DNA of 64,000 nt from Pedobacter sp. R20-19 (GCF_000708265.2 NZ_JCKI01000007.1:124001-188000), one strand, 5' to 3'; shown: positions 17,231 through 27,240, counted from the first letter of the stretch. The notes: a model not told the origin generated them from the letters alone. Made by a program: numbers and translations.

Positions 17231-18535
17231 CTACTTCTTCATCGCCATGTAATCAAGCGTTAAGTTAGAAAGCAATTTTACACCCAATACAAAACCACTT
17301 TCATCCAGATAAAAATCTGGAGTATGATGTGAGGGCGCTTTCAAAGGATCTTTACCTTTAGGCATTCCACCTAAAAACACAAACAAGCCTGGAATTTTTT
17401 CCTGGAAGAAAGAAAAATCTTCTGCTCCAGTAACGGGCGGCCTTAATAGCACATGATCTTTTCCAGCTGTCATCTGCATACTGGAAAGCATTTTTTCTGT
17501 AAGTGCCACGTTATTGAAAGTAACCGGATAATGGTTACTGTAAGGTATCTTTACATCAGCAGTTGCACCATTTGCCTCCGCTGTTTTAATGGCAATAGTT
17601 TTAATTCGCTCAATAAACATCGCTTCATCTTCCTTACTGAAATTACGCACAGTGCCTAACATCTCTACCTTTTCTGGAATAATATTGGATCGAATCCCAC
17701 CATTTATAGCACCAATAGTAACTACACCAGGATTTTCAGTTACATTCAGGTTTCGGCTTACAATGGTTTGAAGATTATTGATAATCTGAGCTGAAGTCAC
17801 GATCGGATCAATGCTGCTCCATGGGTAAGCACCATGTGCCTGACGACCTGTAACCGTAATTTTCATATCGTTTACCGCTGCCATTGTTCCACCCGGGCGG
17901 TAAGTGACATTTCCAACTTCAGTTTGAGAGTTGATGTGCAAGCCAAAAATCACATCAACTTTTGGGTTTTCCAAAACACCTTCCTTAATCATTAATGCTG
18001 CTCCACCTTCTTCACCGGCAGGTACGCCTTCTTCAGCAGGTTGAAAAATAAACTTCACTGTTCCGGGAATATCTTTTTTCATTGCACTTAGCACTTCTGC
18101 TACCCCCATGAGTATCGCCACATGGCTGTCATGACCGCAGGCATGCATCACACCAACTTCCTGCCCGTTATATTGTGTTTTGACCTTTGAAGCAAAGGGA
18201 ACATCAACCCTTTCGATTACAGGTAAACCATCCATATCAGCCCGTAAAGCAACAACTGGCCCGGGTTTACCACCCTTTAAAACACCAACTACGCCTGTTT
18301 TAGCAACTCCCGTTGTAACCTGAATACCTAAAGATTTTAAGTATTGAGCAATAATTCCTGCAGTACGAACTTCCTGATTGCCCAGTTCTGGGTGCTCATG
18401 AAAATCTCTTCTCCAGGTAATTACCTTTTGTTCAATAGCATCAGCTTTTCTAGAAACTCCTTCCCTTAAAGGTGATTTTTGAGCAAATAAGCCAATGGAA
18501 ATGAAAGATAAGCCAGCGAGGTAGATGTATTTCAT
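17231..18535 (-). CDS. Exported M20 family amidohydrolase
   Basis: This 434-residue M20D peptidase/amidohydrolase hydrolyses N-acyl amino acids or related amides using two metal ions. The signal peptide ends near SIGLFAQ (residue 19), so it acts in the periplasm. Metal-binding residues are visible in VMHACGHDSH, in the catalytic QPAEEG, and in the later GAEDFSFF and SHHTPDFY. The dimerisation (lid) domain, around residues 210-330, is present. A second M20 amidohydrolase at 28252-29436 lacks a signal peptide, so the pair may act on the same substrate class in different compartments. The gene lies 75 bp upstream of prfB on the same strand. Confidence 0.9.
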   Translation of the reverse strand: MKYIYLAGLSFISIGLFAQKSPLREGVSRKADAIEQKVITWRRDFHEHPELGNQEVRTAGIIAQYLKSLGIQVTTGVAKTGVVGVLKGGKPGPVVALRADMDGLPVIERVDVPFASKVKTQYNGQEVGVMHACGHDSHVAILMGVAEVLSAMKKDIPGTVKFIFQPAEEGVPAGEEGGAALMIKEGVLENPKVDVIFGLHINSQTEVGNVTYRPGGTMAAVNDMKITVTGRQAHGAYPWSSIDPIVTSAQIINNLQTIVSRNLNVTENPGVVTIGAINGGIRSNIIPEKVEMLGTVRNFSKEDEAMFIERIKTIAIKTAEANGATADVKIPYSNHYPVTFNNVALTEKMLSSMQMTAGKDHVLLRPPVTGAEDFSFFQEKIPGLFVFLGGMPKGKDPLKAPSHHTPDFYLDESGFVLGVKLLSNLTLDYMAMKK

Positions 18536-18735
18536 GAAAAGGGATTGAAGTTTAGTTTAAGATAACCTAAGCTATGCATTTCAATGCAAAATTGCAATAA
18601 CCAATATCCTTATGATCATAAACTTACTTAGCTATGGAATGACGAATCAAATCATTAAGAAATCATAATGATTTTTGAACATTAAAAAGACCATTTTAAA
18701 TTTTTGCTTTATTACTTTTACAAAAAACAAAGATT

Positions 18736-20382
18736 ATGTTACCAAAAATAAATTTTACAGAAACAGCGGCCTACAAGTATTTGGCCGATCATTTTATTGA
18801 TATTAACCAGAAAAGCATTAAAGATCTTTTTGCTGAAGATGCAGATCGTTTCAACAAGTTTTCTGTTTTTTTTGAAGATATTTTATTAGACTATAGCAAG
18901 AACCGCATTAGCGATGAAACATTAGCATTGTTGATGCAACTGGCCCGTGAGTGTAAAATGGATGAAGCCATAAAATCGATGTATGCTGGTGATAAAATTA
19001 ACGAAACTGAAGATCGTTCAGTTCTTCATATCGCCTTGCGAAATTTGAGTAACACCCCAATCCTGGTAGATGGTAAAGATGTAATGCCGGATGTAAATGC
19101 AGTATTGGCCAAGATGGAAAAGTTTAGCAACAGCATAATTAGTGGCGAATGGAAGGGTTACACCGGCAAAGCCATTACAGATGTGGTAAACATTGGTATT
19201 GGTGGATCAGATTTAGGCCCGGTAATGGTGACTGAAGCTTTGAAGCACTATAAAAATCATTTAAATATACATTTCGTTTCCAATATCGATGGAACGCATA
19301 TTGCGGAAACCTTATCCGGATTAGATGCCGAAACCACCTTGTTTTTAGTGGCATCAAAAACTTTTACTACCCAGGAAACCATGACTAACGCACATTCTGC
19401 CCGTTCATGGTTTTTAGAAAAAGGCGGACAGGAAAGTGATATTGCCAAACACTTCGCTGCATTATCTACCAATGCAAAAGATGTATCTGCTTTTGGTATA
19501 GACACTGAAAATATGTTTGAATTTTGGGATTGGGTTGGCGGTCGTTACTCTTTATGGAGCGCCATTGGTCTATCCATTTCATTAAGCATCGGCTTTGATA
19601 ATTTTAAGGAACTATTAGCTGGTGCACATGCCACTGACAATCACTTTAAAACTGCAGAATTTGAAAACAACTTGCCTGTAATTTTAGGTTTATTGGGTGT
19701 TTGGTACATCAATTTTTATAATGCAGAAACACAGGTAATTCTACCTTATGATCAATACATGCATCGGTTTGCTGCTTATTTCCAACAGGGAGATATGGAA
19801 AGCAATGGTAAACATGTAGATAGAAATGGTAATGAGGTGGATTATGAAACCGGACCAATTATTTGGGGTGAGCCGGGCACAAATGGCCAGCATGCTTTTT
19901 ATCAATTGATTCACCAGGGAACCAGAATTATCCCTGCTGATTTTATTGCCCCAGCACAAAGCTTAAATCCGCTTGGTGATCACCACCCAATTTTACTTTC
20001 TAACTTCTTTGCGCAAACAGAGGCGCTCATGAATGGCAAAACAGAAGAAGAGGTTACCGAAGAATTGAAAAAAGATGGCAAATCAGCAGATGAAATGACT
20101 AAAATTGCACCTTTTAAAGTGTTTGAAGGTAACCGCCCTACCAATTCTATACTATTAAAAAAAGTAACACCTTATACCTTAGGCAGCTTAGTAGCCATGT
20201 ACGAACATAAAATATTTGTTCAAGGCGTTATCTGGAATATTTTTAGTTTTGACCAGTGGGGAGTTGAACTCGGAAAACAGCTGGCTAAGAAAATTCTTCC
20301 TGAATTGGATGGAAACGAATCAGTTTCCAGTCATGATAGTTCAACCAATGGCTTAATTAATCAATACAAAGCCTGGAGATAA
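18736..20382 (+). CDS. pgi: Glucose-6-phosphate isomerase
   Basis: This 548-residue cytosolic enzyme interconverts glucose 6-phosphate and fructose 6-phosphate. Both family signatures are intact: the central [12 protein letters not shown] and the C-terminal [11 protein letters not shown]. The phosphate-binding loops [11 protein letters not shown] and [11 protein letters not shown] are also present. The length matches the full-length bacterial enzyme. It has its own 200-bp upstream region and a strong terminator 28 nt after the stop, so it is probably monocistronic. Confidence 0.98.
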   Translation: MLPKINFTETAAYKYLADHFIDINQKSIKDLFAEDADRFNKFSVFFEDILLDYSKNRISDETLALLMQLARECKMDEAIKSMYAGDKINETEDRSVLHIALRNLSNTPILVDGKDVMPDVNAVLAKMEKFSNSIISGEWKGYTGKAITDVVNIGIGGSDLGPVMVTEALKHYKNHLNIHFVSNIDGTHIAETLSGLDAETTLFLVASKTFTTQETMTNAHSARSWFLEKGGQESDIAKHFAALSTNAKDVSAFGIDTENMFEFWDWVGGRYSLWSAIGLSISLSIGFDNFKELLAGAHATDNHFKTAEFENNLPVILGLLGVWYINFYNAETQVILPYDQYMHRFAAYFQQGDMESNGKHVDRNGNEVDYETGPIIWGEPGTNGQHAFYQLIHQGTRIIPADFIAPAQSLNPLGDHHPILLSNFFAQTEALMNGKTEEEVTEELKKDGKSADEMTKIAPFKVFEGNRPTNSILLKKVTPYTLGSLVAMYEHKIFVQGVIWNIFSFDQWGVELGKQLAKKILPELDGNESVSSHDSSTNGLINQYKAWR

Positions 20383-20409
20383 CACAAATTCTTTAAGGAT
20401 ATTATTTAT

Positions 20410-20443
20410 AAAGCCATCGCCTTGCAAAATGCGATGGCTTTTT
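20410..20443 (+). terminator. Rho-independent terminator of pgi
   Basis: An 11-bp perfect stem, AAAGCCATCGC (20410-20420) with GCGATGGCTTT (20431-20441), encloses a 10-nt loop and ends in a T tract. It begins 28 nt after the pgi stop codon. Confidence 0.9.
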
Positions 20444-20537
20444 TATTTGTGTAACTTTAAATTATAATGATAACAGGGTTATGGAATCTTTGAAACTCAT
20501 ACATCTTTAAATTGTTATATCATTAAGAAACAGCAAT

Positions 20538-21074
20538 ATGAAACATTTAAAATGGGTATTCGGTATGGCTTTAGTTGTAAGCAGTTTACAACTGTTAGCA
20601 CAAACAAATAAAGAAACTACTGTAAAAATATTGAGTGAAAAAAATTACACCTTCGTAGCCAATTCAGCCATGCCTATGGCGAACATGGATGTTTCCAGGA
20701 TTTTATCCAGCATGCCCGGTAATCAAGGTGGAGGAACAATCAATTTAACAGGTAGTCAATACGATTTAAAGGTAACAAAAGATAGCGTGGTTGCTTATTT
20801 ACCCTATTATGGACGCTCATTTAGTGCACCGATGAATCCGAGTGAAGGTGGCATTAAGTTTACCTCAAAAGATTTCAGCTATAAGGAATCGAAAAATAAA
20901 AAGGGTGCATATACCATTCAGATTAGCACGAAAGATGTTTCACGAGAAAATTTCAGACTTACTTTAAACGTAACCGAAAATGGCTATGCAAACTTAATTG
21001 CCAGTGGCAATAATAAACAACCCATTAACTTTAATGGTTATTTAAGTGAAACAAAGAAAAAAGACAAAGATTAA
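20538..21074 (+). CDS. DUF4251 family exported protein
   Basis: This 178-residue protein has a signal peptide ending near LQLLAQTN (residue 23). The body matches the Bacteroidota DUF4251 family: a strand-rich domain with the conserved VVAYLPYYGRSFSAPM, GIKFTSKDFSY and a C-terminal NENGYA-like segment (here TENGYANL). Function is unknown; members are small envelope proteins. It stands between the pgi terminator and a bidirectional terminator, so it is its own transcription unit. Confidence 0.85.
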   Translation: MKHLKWVFGMALVVSSLQLLAQTNKETTVKILSEKNYTFVANSAMPMANMDVSRILSSMPGNQGGGTINLTGSQYDLKVTKDSVVAYLPYYGRSFSAPMNPSEGGIKFTSKDFSYKESKNKKGAYTIQISTKDVSRENFRLTLNVTENGYANLIASGNNKQPINFNGYLSETKKKDKD

Positions 21075-21101
21075 AAAAGCCAGAACTAAATCTGGCTTTT
21101 T
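21074..21101. terminator. Bidirectional terminator between convergent genes
   Basis: A perfect 11-bp stem, AAAAAGCCAGA (21074-21084) with TCTGGCTTTTT (21091-21101), has a 6-nt loop. A- and T-runs on both sides allow it to serve the DUF4251 gene (ending 21074) and the cyclotransferase gene (ending 21126). Confidence 0.88.
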
Positions 21102-21125
21102 CATTGAGTAGTGCACTGAAATATT

Positions 21126-22217
21126 TTATTGCTTTGATAATTTAATTTCAAAAATGTGCGGCCATTTTTTGCCTGTTACATAAAGTTTTTTGGTAGCATG
21201 ATCATAAGCTATTCCATTCAATACGTTATTTGCTTTTTCATCATCAGTTTTAAAATAATCATCTGCCAATAAACCACTGAGGTTGATTTTGCCTTCAACA
21301 GCACCAGTTTCCGGGTTAATGATTAAGATATGATTTGTAGTATAAACATTGGCATAAATTTTTCCATCAATATATTCCAATTCATTTAGTTGTTGAATCG
21401 CTCCTTTATTGTCAAAAACATCAATCTCGCCAATTGTTTTATAGGTGTTTTTATCTAAAAAGAATATGGTATTGGAACCATCGGTTTTTAAGATTTTTTG
21501 TCCATCGAAGTTTAATCCCCAACCCTCCTGCGTGCCTTCATTATAGGTAAATTCTGATAATTTTTTGAAAGTCTTTCTATCATAAACAAATCCGGTTTTT
21601 TCACGGTAGGTTAACTGAACAATTTTATCTCCAACCACCGTCATTCCTTCTCCAAAATACTGCTTATCAAGATCGGCTTTTAACACAACCTTTCCTGTAG
21701 CAGGTTCTACCTTCCGTAAACTAGAATGACCATAATCGCCAGCACTTTCATAGAAAAAACCATCATGATATTCTAAACCTTCTACATATGAGGAAGTATC
21801 ATGGGGAAGTGTTTTGATTATTTTATAGCTATATTCTACCGGAGCCTGAGCAGCCAATATGTTAACATTTGAGGTAAGATCTTCTGATTTTCCATCGCCG
21901 TAAATTCTAGCCGTAATTAAATGATTGCCCAATTTCAAACCAACAGTTTTCATTTTAATGGCCATTGTATCGGTTTTGGCTGCAACCTTGGCGCTATCCA
22001 TCAGGTAAATTACAGAATCTACCTTTCCTTCCTTACCAAACAGGGCTTTAACCTCAAAATCATTTCCTGATGCAACGTTAAGTCCCATCATTGGTGAAAT
22101 CAAAGACCGATAAGTTTTTGGAGCATCGTCTTTACAAGAACCTAAAAAGGCAATCGTAACTCCAATAAGTATAAATGTGCTGATTTGTTTAGTCTTCAGG
22201 CCAAAAAGCATCTTCAA
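21126..22217 (-). CDS. Glutaminyl-peptide cyclotransferase-like lipoprotein
   Basis: This 363-residue lipoprotein has its lipobox at FLGSC near residue 28. After an N-terminal beta domain of about 100 residues comes a five-bladed propeller of the plant/bacterial glutamine cyclotransferase family, with FVEGLEYHDG-like (YVEGLEYHDGFFYES), GWGLNFDGQKILKTDGSN, LNELEYIDGKIYANVY and NVLNGIAYDHATKKLYVTGK. Such enzymes form N-terminal pyroglutamate. The start overlaps the upstream YraN-like gene by 29 bp. That overlap is needed because the signal peptide lies inside it; ATG 22211 is an alternative start. The gene is probably coupled to the YraN-like gene. Confidence 0.88.
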   Translation of the reverse strand: MKMLFGLKTKQISTFILIGVTIAFLGSCKDDAPKTYRSLISPMMGLNVASGNDFEVKALFGKEGKVDSVIYLMDSAKVAAKTDTMAIKMKTVGLKLGNHLITARIYGDGKSEDLTSNVNILAAQAPVEYSYKIIKTLPHDTSSYVEGLEYHDGFFYESAGDYGHSSLRKVEPATGKVVLKADLDKQYFGEGMTVVGDKIVQLTYREKTGFVYDRKTFKKLSEFTYNEGTQEGWGLNFDGQKILKTDGSNTIFFLDKNTYKTIGEIDVFDNKGAIQQLNELEYIDGKIYANVYTTNHILIINPETGAVEGKINLSGLLADDYFKTDDEKANNVLNGIAYDHATKKLYVTGKKWPHIFEIKLSKQ

Positions 22218-22554
22218 TATGGTTTAATGTGTAAATATTATTTTTTGTAAAGGTAATGGCAATAATATCAAAACGAATATCATTTTGATGGTTCATGATT
22301 TCTATATATTCCGCAGAGGCCAGTTCCATCTGTTTTTGTTTGGCTTCGTTCACAAAATCTTCAGGTTGACCAAATGCTACTGATGTTCTGGCTTTAACCT
22401 CCACGAAAACCATAATTTTATTTTTGTAAGCTATTAAATCTATTTCAGACTTTCCATATGTCCAGTTTTCATCCAAAATCTCATAACCATTCTCCTCGAG
22501 ATAATTTTTGGCAATTGCTTCACCATGTTTACCTAAATCGTTATGTATAGCCAT
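22189..22554 (-). CDS. YraN-like protein (UPF0102 endonuclease fold)
   Basis: This 121-residue protein has the UPF0102 pattern GKHGEAIAKNYLEENGYEIL, then EIDLIAYKNKIMVFVEVKAR, the restriction-endonuclease-like E...D...ExK arrangement. The family is near-universal in bacteria but its role is uncertain (a nuclease-like protein possibly linked to DNA uptake or repair). The length is normal for the family. It is the first gene of a two-gene unit with the cyclotransferase lipoprotein; the 190 bp upstream hold only word-like repeats. Confidence 0.9.
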   Translation of the reverse strand: MAIHNDLGKHGEAIAKNYLEENGYEILDENWTYGKSEIDLIAYKNKIMVFVEVKARTSVAFGQPEDFVNEAKQKQMELASAEYIEIMNHQNDIRFDIIAITFTKNNIYTLNHIEDAFWPED

Positions 22555-22559
22555 GAGTA

Positions 22560-22606
22560 GAGAATTGAGAGTAAGTTATGGGTTGCAAGTTAAAAGTTAT
22601 GAGGCA
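22560..22606. repeat. Low-complexity word array (GTTATGGGTT type)
   Basis: Degenerate repeats of AGTTATGGG/AGTTAAAAGTTATG lie upstream of the YraN-like gene. The 13-mer TAAGTTATGGGTT (22572-22584) also occurs at 43202-43214, in another intergenic gap, so the two arrays are related. Confidence 0.4.
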
Positions 22607-22745
22607 AAACGAATGTAAATTAATAATCGTGTTATATGTTACTAAGTTGAATGTTAAGTCGAAGTACATGTAAGATATATATGATTAAAAGACCTAACTT
22701 TAAATAAATACCCCAACTCGTAATTTAGAACCTGAAATTTTTAAC

Positions 22746-24731
22746 CTATTTAACAATTACTGAACCTAAAAATTTGTTAATCTCTCTTTCTACACCTTTA
22801 ATTACACTATATCTCTGCATTAGAATCATTTGATTATCGGCATCCTTTTCCTCCTTAATTTCTTTCAAAAGGTTGGTTAAAATCCTATCGACTTTCCTTT
22901 TCTTCAGGTGGAAGATCCCCCCCAAAATAGTGGCTTTGAGATTCATGGATTCATCCTTTACATAAATTAAGTGCTTATTTAGCCAATTTTCACTTAATGC
23001 ATATTCTGATGTCGATAAGGTAATGGCCAAATCAGCAATACTGTGATCTTCATGTTTGATAAAATGATTGGCTGTTGGTAACCTGCCATCATCAATTTCT
23101 GACTTATAGTAATCAATAATGCTTTTACAAAGTTGATTTTCAAATTCAACATCGGCCAGATTTTGCATTACAAATGAGCCAATGTACATGTCATCGATAT
23201 TATCCCAGTTCACAAATTCGTGTCCGTAGGCAAGCAGCAACCTTACTATTTCTTTCTCCTGGATCTCATCAGTATCAACTTTTGGTTCTCCATATCCAGA
23301 TGGCCCGGCATTATCATCCCATAAATCATCGGGAGGCCCAAGTGGTTCTGGTGCACCTGATGAATAGGATTGCGGTTGACTACTTTGCGCATTAGCCCTT
23401 TGGTTGCTCTCAAAATTCTTTTTAACCTTTCCAGAGCGTATTTTGTTCAATTCTGAAAGCAAAACGCTTTCTTCAATCTGTAGCAAACTGCTGCTCTCTC
23501 TAATAAAAACAGAAGCTTTAATCTGATCTGGAATTTTAGCAATACTTTCTACAATGTCTCGAATAATGCCAGCCCGTTTAATAGGGTCGTCACCAGCATC
23601 CTTCAGTAAAACATTTGCCTTGTAAAGGATAAAATCCTTCCGGTTATTTTCCAGGTAAGTTTTAAATGCCCCTGCCCCTACATGGTGCATGTACGAATCC
23701 GGATCATGCCCATCGGGGAAGGAAACAATTTTAACATTGAGCCCCTCTTCCAAAATCATATCCAGACCACGGAGTGAAGCCTTTATTCCGGCTGCATCTC
23801 CATCAAACAGGATGGTAATGTTTTGCGTAAAACGACCAATCAGCTTAATCTGTTCTACGGTTAATGAAGTACCCGAAGAGGCTACTACATTTTCTATTCC
23901 GGCTTGGTGAACGGAGAGCACATCTGCATAACCTTCTGCCAGGTAGCAGTTGTCTAAATCACGAATGGCTTTCTTGGCATGAAACAAGCCATATAAAACA
24001 TTTGATTTATGGTAAATCTCACTTTCGGGCGAGTTTACATATTTCGGAACATTTTTATCGGTTTTTAAAGTTCTGCCACCAAAGCCAATAATTCTACCAG
24101 TAAAATTATGAATGGGAAACATCACCCGGCCGCGAAAACGATCGTAAATTTTCCCGTTATCATTCTTGATGGATAAACCAGTTGATTCTAAAAATTCAAG
24201 TTTATGGCCAGCATTGGTAGCGTTTTGTGTTAAAGCATCCCAAACATCCGGAGAATAGCCGACTTCAAACTTCTTTAATATATCTTCTCTAAATCCACGT
24301 TCTTTGAAGTAGCTTAAGCCAATCCCTTTACCTTCATCTGTTTCCCAAAGTTGTTTCACAAAAAAAGCCGCAGCGTACTGAGATACGATGTAGAGACTTT
24401 CTTTTGCACTTTGCGCTTCCGCTGCCTCTGGAGAAAGTTCGGCTTCCTCTACTTCAATGTTATATTTATTGGCTAAAAATTTAAGTGCTTCCGGATAAGA
24501 GTATTTCTCATGATCCATAATAAAACGCACCGAATCGCCTCCCTTGCCGCAACCGAAACATTTATAAATGCCTTTGGTTACAGATACGTGAAAGGAAGGT
24601 GTTTTCTCGCCATGAAAAGGACAGTTACCAATTAAACTGGTTCCACGTTTTTTTAAGTGCACAAAATCCCCTACTACCTCCTCTATCCGGGCGGTATCCA
24701 TTATCTTATCTATCGTTTCGCGGTTGATCAT
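22746..24731 (-). CDS. dnaG: DNA primase
   Basis: This 661-residue replication primase makes RNA primers at the fork. The N-terminal CHC2 zinc finger shows CPFH near residue 39 and CFGCGKGG near residue 59. The TOPRIM catalytic domain has AEGYADVLSVHQ and ILFDGDAAGIKAS (the DGD metal motif) around residues 265-320. A C-terminal helical helicase-interaction region follows a low-complexity Ser/Pro/Gln linker at about residues 440-480. The start MINRETIDKIMD is typical for the phylum. A CCCCTA-type repeat directly abuts the start codon and must form its 5' leader. Confidence 0.97.
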   Translation of the reverse strand: MINRETIDKIMDTARIEEVVGDFVHLKKRGTSLIGNCPFHGEKTPSFHVSVTKGIYKCFGCGKGGDSVRFIMDHEKYSYPEALKFLANKYNIEVEEAELSPEAAEAQSAKESLYIVSQYAAAFFVKQLWETDEGKGIGLSYFKERGFREDILKKFEVGYSPDVWDALTQNATNAGHKLEFLESTGLSIKNDNGKIYDRFRGRVMFPIHNFTGRIIGFGGRTLKTDKNVPKYVNSPESEIYHKSNVLYGLFHAKKAIRDLDNCYLAEGYADVLSVHQAGIENVVASSGTSLTVEQIKLIGRFTQNITILFDGDAAGIKASLRGLDMILEEGLNVKIVSFPDGHDPDSYMHHVGAGAFKTYLENNRKDFILYKANVLLKDAGDDPIKRAGIIRDIVESIAKIPDQIKASVFIRESSSLLQIEESVLLSELNKIRSGKVKKNFESNQRANAQSSQPQSYSSGAPEPLGPPDDLWDDNAGPSGYGEPKVDTDEIQEKEIVRLLLAYGHEFVNWDNIDDMYIGSFVMQNLADVEFENQLCKSIIDYYKSEIDDGRLPTANHFIKHEDHSIADLAITLSTSEYALSENWLNKHLIYVKDESMNLKATILGGIFHLKKRKVDRILTNLLKEIKEEKDADNQMILMQRYSVIKGVEREINKFLGSVIVK

Positions 24732-24757
24732 AACCCCAAACCCCTAAAAGGGCTTTT
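24732..24757. repeat. CCCCTA-class palindromic repeat abutting dnaG
   Basis: ACCCCAAACCCCTAAAAGGG begins two bases from the dnaG start codon and matches, with few changes, the left arm of the inverted pair at 53702-53822. On the minus strand it would fold in the dnaG leader. Confidence 0.55.
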
Positions 24758-24806
24758 ACCTTTCTTTAATATAAAATATTTTCTTCTATCCGCAGCAATA
24801 CAAAAT

Positions 24807-24940
24807 CGTCATTGCGAGAAGGCTTTATCAGCCAAGGAAGCAATCTTTTTTGCTATTCATTCATTTTCAAACCATTAAAGCTTTGCAGGTATAGATTGCT
24901 TCACTCCATGGCACATTCCCTTCCTTCAGTTCGCAATGAC
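24807..24940. repeat. GTCATTGCGA inverted-repeat element (MITE/REP-like)
   Basis: Outer arms GTCATTGCGA (24809-24818) and TCGCAATGAC (24931-24940), and inner arms GAAGCAATCT (24837-24846) and AGATTGCTTC (24893-24902), are perfectly complementary. The order CGTCATTGCGA...GAAGCAATC...GATTGCTTC...CGCAATGAC is that of a widespread intergenic repeat in Bacteroidota and other phyla. It carries no gene and sits between dnaG and the SGNH hydrolase. Confidence 0.75.
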
Positions 24941-24949
24941 TAATATGTT

Positions 24950-25609
24950 CTATTTAACCAATGGCAATAACTGATCAGCTACTAATTTATTACCGGTTTC
25001 ATTCAGGTGTACTCTATCAACGGTTAAAATCCCTTTTTCATTATCTTCAGGATTATTTTGTGCCTCGTAATCAGCAAAAATCTTTCTCAAATCACAAACT
25101 GGTAAATTGTTCTTTGCTGCCAGTTCTCTTATTCCAGCGGCATATTTATTTAGGTCGGCATCCATTTCATTCGTTCCATCCTTTTTTTCACCAATTACAG
25201 AAGGCGTGCACAGTGCCACCTTACTTCCAATACCCTGAATTTTATTAATCAATGCCTGATAAAATTTTAAATACTTATCATAATCCGTTCCGGTATGCGA
25301 AGATTGTTTATGCCACACATCATTAATGCCTACATAAATCACCACCAAATCTGGTTTCTTATTTAATACATCATCCTCTAAACGTAAATATAAATCGTAG
25401 ATTTTATTACCACCGATGCCTGCACCAATTACTTCATATTTTGTAGAATCCAGCCTTTTTTTGAGTAAGGTAATATACCCGTTTTTAGATACGCCTTGTT
25501 GAGTAATTGAATCACCGAAAAAAATTATTCGTTTTGGTTTTAACGTCATTGATGTGAAAATCACCAGGCAAAAGCCTATTAAAATTAAAGTGCTAAACAG
25601 GTTTCTCAT
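24950..25609 (-). CDS. SGNH/GDSL-type hydrolase
   Basis: This is a 219-residue exported esterase/lipase-like protein. The N-terminal hydrophobic segment (residues 3-22) is a signal peptide or anchor. Block I is FFGDSITQQG (nucleophile Ser), block II GAGIGGNK, block III VGINDVW with the conserved Asn, and block V DRVHLNETG with the catalytic Asp and His. This matches lysophospholipase/acetylesterase-like SGNH enzymes. It starts 13 bp after the beta-lactamase-like gene and is the last member of the minus-strand run from 29863. Confidence 0.9.
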   Translation of the reverse strand: MRNLFSTLILIGFCLVIFTSMTLKPKRIIFFGDSITQQGVSKNGYITLLKKRLDSTKYEVIGAGIGGNKIYDLYLRLEDDVLNKKPDLVVIYVGINDVWHKQSSHTGTDYDKYLKFYQALINKIQGIGSKVALCTPSVIGEKKDGTNEMDADLNKYAAGIRELAAKNNLPVCDLRKIFADYEAQNNPEDNEKGILTVDRVHLNETGNKLVADQLLPLVK

Positions 25610-25622
25610 AATTTTTTATCGG

Positions 25623-27185
25623 TTAGGGTTTCTTTTTAAAATCAAGGTCTTGAAAATCGAAACTAAAGTCAGTTAGCGGAGAAATGGCTTCTATTTTAAA
25701 TCCATCCGCAACGGCGTTATTATTCAAGCTAAAATTGACAAATGCATCAGCATCTAAACTTCTATCGTACCATTTCACAATAAATGTATTCCCTTTATAA
25801 TAAGTCATATCACCTCGCAATTTTGGTGCATTCTTCGCCTGAAAATGCATTTTACCATTTACTTCGCTTATGGTTACTTCTCCAAACCATGCATCATTAA
25901 ACGTTCCGTAATAGCTTTTAGCATCAGGTTTTGAAGAAACTGCTTTTTGCTGTGCAGCAATATCAGCCCAAACTTTAGTCACTATTTCCCTGGCCTCTTT
26001 CTCATTGGCCAGGCGGCTATCATTAGACAACTTAATTCTATCCTTTCCCTTTATGCCCAAATAACCGTCTTTAATGGAATTGGTAATGGCGTTAAATGCT
26101 GCACCAGATTGTTGATTGGTTAAAACAATGATTCCTAATTTTAATTCTGGTAAAATCGTTACTTGCGTTACAATTCCAGACAAGCCACCAGTGTGGGTAG
26201 CCTGGAACTTACCATTCACGTTACTCAAAAACCAACCCAATCCATAGCTATTAAAGCTGCCCTGATTGCCAGCTGCGATAATGGTTTGAGGTGTCCATAG
26301 TTCGCGGGCTACAGCATCGCTAAATAATTTCTGATCAAGTTTTTCGCCATATTTACCGCCACTAATCATCGCCTGAACCCATTTACTCATATCTGTTACA
26401 CTCGAATAAATACCGCCTGCAGCGTTTGCTACCTCACCAAAACTTAACCCAACAGGCAATAACTTTCCTTCATAGGGCGCATGGCCATCAATTACATTTG
26501 ATTTATCTTTTAACCGATACCATGAAGCAGCAGTTTTAGTCATTCCTAAAGGTTTGATAATTTTGCTTTCAATAAAATTTTCATAAGTCATTCCCGAAAC
26601 CCTGGCCACCACATCACCTGCAACAATATACATCAGGTTATCGTAATCGTATTTGGTACGGAAAGAAGATACAGGTTTTAAATAACGGAGATTATGAATC
26701 AGTTGATTTTTATTTACCGTAGAAGAATCAGGCCAGATCATTAAATCGCCTGCTCCGAGGCCTAAGCCACTGCGGTGTGTTAATAAATCACGGATGGTAA
26801 ATTCACTGGTTACATAGGCATCATACATTTTAAATTCTGGAATCACGTCAGTAACTTTTGTATCCCAGGTAATTTTTTTCTCATCAACCAGCATGCCTAT
26901 CGCAGCTGCGGTGAAAGCCTTTGTATTAGATGCTACGCCAAACAGTGTATTTTCATCTACTTTTTTATTGGTTTTTATAGAGCGAACGCCATAACCTTTC
27001 AAATGAATTATCTTACCATCTTTAATCACAGAAACGGCTATTCCAGGAACATTAAATGTAGTTAAGGTCTTTTCAACCAAACTATCAATTTGAATGGAAG
27101 ATAGGATTTGAGCCTGTAAGCTAACGCCACTGCAAAGTAACAGGGCAATAAGAATTTTAAATTTAAGAAGGGAAGGAAGTTTCAT
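25623..27185 (-). CDS. Class C beta-lactamase-like serine hydrolase with DUF3471 tail
   Basis: This is a 520-residue periplasmic protein of the beta-lactamase/D-aminopeptidase/esterase superfamily. The start at 27185 (MKLPSLLKFK) gives a signal peptide ending at LQAQ; an in-frame upstream extension to 27380 runs into the neighbouring gene and is rejected. Active-site motifs are GVASNTKAFTA (SxxK), YDYDNLMY (YxN) and THTGG (replacing KTG). The last 100 residues form a DUF3471-like beta domain, common in Bacteroidota members. The true substrate is unknown; peptides or esters are as likely as beta-lactams. It lies between an unknown exported protein (55 bp upstream) and the SGNH hydrolase. Confidence 0.9.
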   Translation of the reverse strand: MKLPSLLKFKILIALLLCSGVSLQAQILSSIQIDSLVEKTLTTFNVPGIAVSVIKDGKIIHLKGYGVRSIKTNKKVDENTLFGVASNTKAFTAAAIGMLVDEKKITWDTKVTDVIPEFKMYDAYVTSEFTIRDLLTHRSGLGLGAGDLMIWPDSSTVNKNQLIHNLRYLKPVSSFRTKYDYDNLMYIVAGDVVARVSGMTYENFIESKIIKPLGMTKTAASWYRLKDKSNVIDGHAPYEGKLLPVGLSFGEVANAAGGIYSSVTDMSKWVQAMISGGKYGEKLDQKLFSDAVARELWTPQTIIAAGNQGSFNSYGLGWFLSNVNGKFQATHTGGLSGIVTQVTILPELKLGIIVLTNQQSGAAFNAITNSIKDGYLGIKGKDRIKLSNDSRLANEKEAREIVTKVWADIAAQQKAVSSKPDAKSYYGTFNDAWFGEVTISEVNGKMHFQAKNAPKLRGDMTYYKGNTFIVKWYDRSLDADAFVNFSLNNNAVADGFKIEAISPLTDFSFDFQDLDFKKKP

Positions 27186-27240
27186 TTTTACGGGTTTGAA
27201 TAATGGCTTAAAGATAATAAATCTTTTACGCAAGCCATTC

